Source: Nitrospira sp.
GTDB taxonomy: Bacteria > Nitrospirota > Nitrospiria > Nitrospirales > Nitrospiraceae
Assembly (NCBI GenBank): GCA_024998705.1
Contig: JACOEF010000348.1
Location: 1-10,859 of the forward strand
Length of the DNA stretch: 10,859 nt
Reading direction: 5' to 3'
The position numbers and the translations under genes are program-made. Below the pieces are notes generated by a model, which searched no databases, was not told where the DNA came from, and was given only the letters and a program-made list of their open reading frames with translations. Shown here in pieces: positions 6,600 to 10,859 of this stretch. Within the stretch, counting starts at the first letter, position 1. The number at the start of each line of letters is the position of its first letter.

Positions 6600-7723
6600 G
6601 CTCCCTCGATCACTTCGATGTTGGCGCGGGGCACCACGGTGGTCGTGCCGTCGGGAAACCGGACTTCGAGCACGCGGACTTCACTCTCGGTGGGAATCGC
6701 TCTGAGTTCTGAGGGCAGGCCGGACACGGCGCCGATCTTGCCGAACAGCGGATCGCGGATGATCCGCACGGGATCGCCGAGCTGAATGCCTTCGCGCTCG
6801 ATCCGTGGAGCCTTGGCGTCGCCGGCGAGTGCCGCCTGGGGGATGATGATTTCCGGACGAATCACACCGGCTCGAATTTGCGTCGCCCCTGAGATAGACG
6901 CCTTCCGGCCCGCCCGGGAGGACAACAGGGCGAACGTCTTGGGCGCCATCGGGATCGTGCCGAACCCTTCCGTCAGGATCAACGTGAAGCCGACCTGTTC
7001 GCTGCCGGTGATTGCCACGCCCAAGTCATATCCGAGCAGCGCGCGCAGGTCTTTGTCGTGAATCCCCCCGACGACCAACCCGACGATGCCGAGCTCTTTT
7101 GCGCGGGTCATGGTGGCGGCCGACAGGAATGCGCCTCCGATCACGATCTTGCCCTTCATCGCCGGCGTCAACTGTTCAGGCGTCAGGGGCTGATCCGGCG
7201 CCGTGACGCCCATGACCAATTCCCCGCTGGTCTCTCCGCCGATGCCGAAGATGCCCTGTACCAGACTGCAGGAGGTTTCGACCGTCACGCCCTGTTCGGG
7301 GTGCACTTCGACAATCGAACCGTCGATATAGCCGAGCAGTTCGAGGATGCGCGGCGGTTCCCGCAATAGAATCTGGCCGGTGATGGTGGACACGGATTCC
7401 ACCTTGCCGGTGATCGGCGAGCGGATTTCCGTTTTAAACCATTTGATGAAGGGTTTGTTCTCGGCCAGCACGTCGTCCTTCTGAACCGAATCTTTTTCCT
7501 TCTTCACCAGATAGTCGTTGATCTCATCCGGCGCAATGCCCAGCTGGTTCGCCAGGTTGAGCGGAACGACTTTGCCCGGCAACTCCGCACGAGCCACAGC
7601 CGTATCGGCGTGAACGGGGGCTCCCACCTCGACCAGGACGGTCCCGGGCAGCGGGAGAATACGCCTGCGGCGAACGGTGGTCCGTTCGGTGACGGTTAAG
7701 CCTGGTGTGTAACTATGTGCCAT
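6596..7723 (-). CDS. Cytosolic protein with barrel-sandwich (biotinyl/lipoyl-like) and C-terminal KOW-like domains
   Basis: A 375-aa protein with no TM segment. The N-terminal third carries two stretches typical of barrel-sandwich hybrids: PLPGTVLVEVGAPVHADTAV (24-43), and SVQKDDVLAENK (79-90) with IRSPITGKVESVS (100-112). There is no MKM-type biotinylation site, so a structural role is more likely than a cofactor-carrying one. The middle (about 185-300) is alpha/beta and glycine-rich (KGKIVIGGAFLSAATMTRAK, 190-209). The C terminus (about 315-370) looks like a KOW motif (GDPVRIIRDPLFGKIGAVSG, 316-335), a fold that binds RNA or protein. The function is unknown. The ATG at 7723 has no recognisable ribosome binding site, and a hairpin repeat begins 5 nt upstream. 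It overlaps the DUF6754-like gene by 4 nt. Confidence 0.85.
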   Translation of the reverse strand: MAHSYTPGLTVTERTTVRRRRILPLPGTVLVEVGAPVHADTAVARAELPGKVVPLNLANQLGIAPDEINDYLVKKEKDSVQKDDVLAENKPFIKWFKTEIRSPITGKVESVSTITGQILLREPPRILELLGYIDGSIVEVHPEQGVTVETSCSLVQGIFGIGGETSGELVMGVTAPDQPLTPEQLTPAMKGKIVIGGAFLSAATMTRAKELGIVGLVVGGIHDKDLRALLGYDLGVAITGSEQVGFTLILTEGFGTIPMAPKTFALLSSRAGRKASISGATQIRAGVIRPEIIIPQAALAGDAKAPRIEREGIQLGDPVRIIRDPLFGKIGAVSGLPSELRAIPTESEVRVLEVRFPDGTTTVVPRANIEVIEGA

Positions 7724-7728
7724 TGTCG

Positions 7729-7846
7729 GTTGCTGAAAACGCCCTACCGCTTCGTTCTCAGTTGCTCGCTCCCCTCACCGTACAACTTCCGGTATGACTC
7801 GGGGCTCTCGCGCCTTGCGGCCTCGCCGCAGGGCGTTTTGAGCAAC
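7729..7846 (+). repeat. Hairpin repeat element, copy 4
   Basis: A 118-bp element. GTTGCTGAAAACGCCCT (7729-7745) pairs with AGGGCGTTTTGAGCAAC (7830-7846) except for one G-G mismatch next to the A/T run. The core is more diverged than in copies 1 and 2 but keeps CGTTCTCAGTTGCTCGCTC, CGTAC near the apex and CTTGCGGCCTCGCCG. It lies between the MutL-like and barrel/KOW genes, inside the cluster, and its outer arm ends 5 nt before the start codon of the latter. On the - strand transcript it would place a stem exactly where a ribosome binding site should be. Confidence 0.82.
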
Positions 7847-7859
7847 TTCCTCATGATAA

Positions 7860-8011
7860 GAGCTGATTGCTAATAGCCGATGGCAACGCGCCCAAAGCCA
7901 AGAGCGAATAATTCATGGCTTGTCTCTGACGGATTGCATGACCGACTTGGTTGCATGGGCTATCCGCATTCGGTTTCTTGCCATAAGCCATTCGCTATCA
8001 GCCATTAGCTC
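7860..8011. repeat. Long imperfect inverted repeat built of GCTRATNGC-like units
   Basis: The left arm, GAGCTGATTGCTAATAGCCG onward (7860-7884), matches the complement of the right arm (7987-8011) at about 20 of 25 positions. Both arms are made of short GCTNAT-type units, and the right arm continues with CCATAAG. The right arm contains the stop codon of the MutL-like gene (TAA at 8005-8007). Between the arms lies about 100 bp with no gene I can support; a reading frame starting at 7920 is not protein-like. Confidence 0.5.
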
Positions 8012-9855
8012 CCCGCCGGGTACAGTCCGACTGCCTGGTACCATCTGTTCAACATGGCGACGCGGGCAGTCTGTTCGCCTGGTAATTGTAACGGGCGACC
8101 ACGGCCGTCGAGCATGAGGCCGACCACGCCACCCTGTACTGTTTTTGTGAACGACTGTCCCGGTCCGCTGCCGAGATCGACCTGTTTGACCGGTTGCATC
8201 GTCACCGTGGCCTGCTGCTCTCGCGTCAGCGCAAACAGTTTGAGCTCTCCGAACGCCAGCATGCCCTTCTCCATCCGTCCGTCCGGCAACGCGATTTCAT
8301 AGTCGGCGCAGCGCTCCCCGTCTTTTCCCTGTCCGATCGGGGCGATGCAGGTGCCGAGATACACCATGCAATCCCGCACAAACACATCGGTGGCGGCCTG
8401 CTCGTTCACGGTCGAGAGTACGCCGAGGTGCGGCATCATGAAAATGCTGTCGACCGAGAGTGTCGTGACACCGAGTGGTTCATAGGCATCAACCATCATC
8501 AACATGGATTGAATGCGGCGTGGCGCATGCGACAGAATGCCGCCGCTGCCGACGATCAAATCCAGTGTCAACAGATCGATCAGGGTTTTGCCGGAAGTCC
8601 GCTGTTCGAACACATCGGAAATGGTGCGTTCCTGCTGGATGCCTTTGAGTCCCGTGGCGAGCGACTTGTGGTGAATCAACGCCAGCCGCAAGGCTTCACG
8701 CGCGATGGCATGTTCGATCTGCAGTTCGTCGAGCGATTGCGGAATCGTCGTGGGCCGCACCATCTTGTTCTTGATGCGGTTGCGCAGGGTTTGTTCGTCG
8801 ATGGTAAACGGCACCCAGCGCATGATGTTGTCGAGCCCTGCTTCCGCCAGCACGTTCGAAATGCTGTAGGACATGCCGAGGTTCGCGCTGACCGTGCGAT
8901 TGAAGAGTCCGTTGAAGACCGAGAACACGTCGGTGGTGGCTCCGCCGATATCGACGCCGATCAGATTGATGTGTTCGCGTTTGGCGATCGTCTCCATGAT
9001 GACGCCAACTGCTGCCGGAGTCGGCATGATGGGCGCGCCGGCCATCTCGATAAGTTTTTTGTAACCGGGGGCCTGCTGCATGACGTGTTCGAGAAAGAGG
9101 TCATGGATCTTGTTGCGGGCGGGCGCCAGGTTTTCGCGCTCGAGGACCGGCCGGATATTGTCGGCGAAATCCAAGGCGGTCTTTTCGCCGAGAATGGTTT
9201 TGATTTGCGGCCGGGCGTCTGTGTTGCCGGCGTACACGAGCGGCAGCCGGTAGGTGCTGCCGAAGCGCGGTCGCGGATCGGCGGCGCCAATGTACTCCGC
9301 CATCTCCATGACATGGGTGACGGCGCCGCCGTCGGTGCCGCCGGACATCAGGATCATGTCCGGGCGCATGGTTCGAATCCGCTCGATCTTCTCGTACGGA
9401 AGCCGTCCATCGTTGGAGGCCAAGACGTCGATCACGATGGCGCCGGCGCCGAGGGCGGCGCGTTGAGCGCTTTCCCCCGTCATGTTCTGCACCACGCCGG
9501 TGACCATCATCTGCAATCCGCCGCCGGCACTGCTGGTGGACACGTAAATATCCACACCTCGCTTCGGAACGCCCTGCGCCGCCTGGTTGGGGGTGATGAT
9601 GCGATCGCCCTCCAGAATCGTCCGCCCGGACAATTCTTCGATTTCGGCGATGGCATTCAAGACGCCTCGGGTGACGTCTTCAAAGGGCGCTTCGACCGTC
9701 GTCGGCGCTTCACCACGGTAGGTTTGGCGATACTCATCCCCGACCTTTTCGATCAGAATGGCTTTGGTGGTGGTGCTGCCGCAATCGGTCGCGACGATGA
9801 CGTTCAGGGGAAGGGCAGTTGCCGGTGTTGCGGGCGCGTGAGGCTGTTCCGTCAT
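8005..9855 (-). CDS. MutL-like ASKHA-fold ATPase (glutamate mutase L family, orphan)
   Basis: A 616-aa protein of the glutamate mutase MutL family, an actin/Hsp70/sugar-kinase fold. Visible motifs are phosphate-1 VATDCGSTTTKAI (21-33), STSSAGGGLQMMVTG (106-120), SGGTDGG (171-177), VYAGN (207-211), phosphate-2 IGVDIGGATTDVF (299-311) and an adenosine-type loop, IVGSGGILSHA (434-444). These predict ATP binding and hydrolysis. MutL in clostridial operons lies between the two subunits of the B12-dependent glutamate mutase and may act as a reactivase. Neither subunit nor any B12-binding motif is present here, and the neighbours are membrane proteins, so the role is probably different: an ATPase serving the membrane complex is my inference. 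The ATG overlaps the 124-aa gene's stop as ATGA, so the two are coupled. The gene appears intact. Confidence 0.9.
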   Translation of the reverse strand: MTEQPHAPATPATALPLNVIVATDCGSTTTKAILIEKVGDEYRQTYRGEAPTTVEAPFEDVTRGVLNAIAEIEELSGRTILEGDRIITPNQAAQGVPKRGVDIYVSTSSAGGGLQMMVTGVVQNMTGESAQRAALGAGAIVIDVLASNDGRLPYEKIERIRTMRPDMILMSGGTDGGAVTHVMEMAEYIGAADPRPRFGSTYRLPLVYAGNTDARPQIKTILGEKTALDFADNIRPVLERENLAPARNKIHDLFLEHVMQQAPGYKKLIEMAGAPIMPTPAAVGVIMETIAKREHINLIGVDIGGATTDVFSVFNGLFNRTVSANLGMSYSISNVLAEAGLDNIMRWVPFTIDEQTLRNRIKNKMVRPTTIPQSLDELQIEHAIAREALRLALIHHKSLATGLKGIQQERTISDVFEQRTSGKTLIDLLTLDLIVGSGGILSHAPRRIQSMLMMVDAYEPLGVTTLSVDSIFMMPHLGVLSTVNEQAATDVFVRDCMVYLGTCIAPIGQGKDGERCADYEIALPDGRMEKGMLAFGELKLFALTREQQATVTMQPVKQVDLGSGPGQSFTKTVQGGVVGLMLDGRGRPLQLPGEQTARVAMLNRWYQAVGLYPAGS

Positions 9856-10226
9856 CGAGCGGGCGCTCCCTGAGGAGCCGCGGCCTTGGCTTCGATGAGG
9901 GCGGTCAGGCGATGCATGGAATCACGCTGTTCCAGGAGGCGCGCGATCTGCGCGAGCTCCGTGTTCGTCAGCACGCATTCAACGATGGGAGCCAGGAAGT
10001 GCAGCGCCTGGCTGCCGAGAAAGTTCATGGGCCCCATCGATTCGAGAAACAGCGTGGCCGGTGCGGCCATGCCGCGCGCGACGACGGCGTCGGCAACGCG
10101 TTCGAGCAGGGCCAAGTCTTCGATCGTGAAGGTTGCTTGTTCGGGACGCACGGCAAAGGCGTGCCGGAGACCAGCTCGAAGATCCTGTGCGCGACGGGAT
10201 AAAAAACCAGCGGAGAAGGCAGACAT
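9852..10226 (-). CDS. Small helical partner of the MutL-like ATPase, function unknown
   Basis: A 124-aa soluble, mostly helical protein. Its most distinctive stretch is ATLFLESMGPMNFLGSQALH (57-76), followed by FLAPIVECVL and a helix ending in LLEQRDSMHRLTALIE (97-112). I recall the phrase 'FLES..P..F.GSQAL.FL.P' in small uncharacterised proteins beside MutL-like genes; this is memory, not a search. The tail (113-124) is Ala/Pro-rich. It is the first gene after a strong promoter and is coupled to the ATPase by a 4-nt overlap, so a binding partner or regulator of the ATPase is a reasonable inference. There is no clear ribosome binding site before the ATG at 10226 and no alternative start nearby. 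Confidence 0.82.
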   Translation of the reverse strand: MSAFSAGFLSRRAQDLRAGLRHAFAVRPEQATFTIEDLALLERVADAVVARGMAAPATLFLESMGPMNFLGSQALHFLAPIVECVLTNTELAQIARLLEQRDSMHRLTALIEAKAAAPQGAPAR

Positions 10227-10264
10227 AAGTGCTTGTGAGATCAGCTTAAACGGTTCGTTTCGGC

Positions 10265-10293
10265 ATTATATGAAGGGGCATCGGGAGAGTCAA
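10265..10293 (-). promoter_or_regulatory. Near-consensus sigma70 promoter of the ATPase/membrane cluster
   Basis: On the - strand, TTGACT (10293-10288) and a perfect TATAAT (10270-10265) are separated by exactly 17 nt. Transcription would start near 10258, leaving a leader of about 32 nt before the ATG at 10226. The leader contains a small inverted repeat, AAACG-gtt-CGTTT (10248-10260), close to the expected start site, which could be an operator. This is the best promoter match in the window and places the operon start between the DUF4124-like gene and the 124-aa gene. Confidence 0.8.
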
Positions 10294-10325
10294 TCGAGCC
10301 TGGTGGTGACGTGTGCGGCGAAGGT

Positions 10326-10769
10326 CTACGGGTTCTTCTCCGGCGGTGGCTCGCCTGCTGCCGGTGAACAATTCACGCCGGCGAAGGGATTCAGCGGGTT
10401 GAGTCGCGGTGAGCAACGTTGCGCTTCGGGTGCGGCCTTTTCTGAGGCCTCCTTCGCAGCCGGCGGTGATAATGCCGGGTCGCCTGGGCCCGGTTGGGGA
10501 GGAACCATCGGGGCAGCCGAGAGGGATGGTGGAATCGAATTCGCCGGTAGTTCCGTCTGTGCCGGTGCGGCCGGCTCGACCGGCGGGGTGAATCCTCCCG
10601 GGAGCGAGGGCGTGGCCGTGTCGATCGCGACGCAGCCTGGTTTGCCCTTCGGCTGGTCTGTCAGGATGGTGCGGCCATTGGCGCCTTGGCAACGATAGAC
10701 CTTAGCGGTTGCCCTGTCCGGCAGGAGGAGTACGACGAGGGTGAGAAGCAGGACGTGAACCCAGAACAT
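10326..10769 (-). CDS. Small exported DUF4124-like protein with a Pro/Ala-rich tail
   Basis: A 147-aa protein. Residues 1-22 form a signal peptide (hydrophobic run followed by ATA). Next comes a short DUF4124-like segment, KVYRCQGANGRTILTDQP (23-40), followed by GKPGC. The remainder (about 50-118) is a low-complexity Pro/Ala/Ser stretch, and a short Cys-containing end, RCSPRLNPLNPFAGVNCSP (118-136), closes it. Four Cys (27, 46, 119, 134) could form two disulfides in the periplasm. The function of DUF4124 proteins is unknown. The frame can open at a TTG at 10775, but the ATG at 10769, with GGA about 10 nt upstream, is preferred. A strong promoter follows between this gene and the next, so it is probably not part of the downstream operon. 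Confidence 0.75.
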   Translation of the reverse strand: MFWVHVLLLTLVVLLLPDRATAKVYRCQGANGRTILTDQPKGKPGCVAIDTATPSLPGGFTPPVEPAAPAQTELPANSIPPSLSAAPMVPPQPGPGDPALSPPAAKEASEKAAPEAQRCSPRLNPLNPFAGVNCSPAAGEPPPEKNP

Positions 10770-10859
10770 CGTCAATTTTCCGGTGCCGGATCTTGTCCGG
10801 TAAAGGCCTGCAGGCGAAGGATCGGCTTGTTGATTCGGATGGACTATAGGCGTGAGGCG

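Noticed and set aside
64..7846. Hairpin elements as integron attC sites (variable but self-complementary arms)
   Set aside because: The ends do not carry the paired RYYYAAC and GTTRRRY boxes, the core is strongly conserved in sequence, and no integrase or cassette-like array is present.
8005..9855. The ATPase as DNA mismatch-repair MutL
   Set aside because: It lacks the GHKL ATPase motifs; the visible motifs are of the ASKHA type, as in glutamate mutase MutL. The two families only share a gene name.
8194..9873. A 559-aa + strand reading frame opposite the MutL-like gene
   Set aside because: It is antisense to a gene with complete ATPase motifs; its His/Asp/Gly/Arg-rich composition is that of a G+C-rich shadow frame.
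10786..10848. CCGGA-tcttg-TCCGG hairpin and a TATAGT box (10843-10848, - strand) as leader and promoter of the DUF4124-like gene
   Set aside because: The stem is only 5 bp, and any -35 box would lie outside the window, so neither can be supported.
1..10859. tRNA, rRNA, CRISPR array or phage genes
   Set aside because: No cloverleaf, rRNA-like stretch, regularly spaced direct repeats or phage protein signatures were seen on either strand.

Overview
The window is G+C-rich bacterial chromosome. Its protein families and its hairpin-type intergenic repeats best fit a Nitrospira-like bacterium (phylum Nitrospirota). That is a family-level impression from memory, not a search result. Apart from a short toxin-antitoxin pair on the + strand, every convincing gene lies on the - strand and reads from the right edge to the left.

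Left region (1-1450): a VapBC-type toxin-antitoxin operon (417-994, AbrB-fold antitoxin and PIN toxin) has its own plausible promoter. It sits between copies of a palindromic repeat element: one intact copy at 64-197, and a pile-up of one intact and three decayed copies in the opposite orientation at 1036-1449. Region 1451-2728 (-) encodes a divergent Memo-like (AmmeMemoRadiSam protein B family) protein in which positions expected to bind metal appear substituted.

Middle and right region (3021-10293): a - strand gene cluster starts at a near-consensus sigma70 promoter (10265-10293). It encodes a 124-aa helical protein, a 616-aa MutL-like ASKHA ATPase (ATGA overlap), a 281-nt spacer with a repeat element, a 375-aa barrel-sandwich plus KOW-like protein, a 415-aa signal/TM protein with a large soluble domain (DUF6754-like; ATGA overlap), a 216-aa polytopic membrane protein (ATGA overlap), a 281-aa protein anchored by two membrane segments, and a 251-aa polytopic membrane protein. 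The tight spacing and the mix of one cytosolic ATPase with four membrane proteins suggest a multi-subunit envelope complex of unknown function. No glutamate mutase subunits are present, so the usual database name 'glutamate mutase L' for the ATPase is probably misleading. At the right edge a separate gene (10326-10769) encodes a small exported DUF4124-like protein.

The most unusual DNA feature is the repeat family: about 118-134 bp hairpin elements with a conserved core and a GTAC-type apex. Their outer arms differ in sequence from copy to copy yet remain self-complementary, and three of four intact copies carry a G-G mismatch at the same stem position. Base-pairing, rather than arm sequence, seems to be what is conserved.
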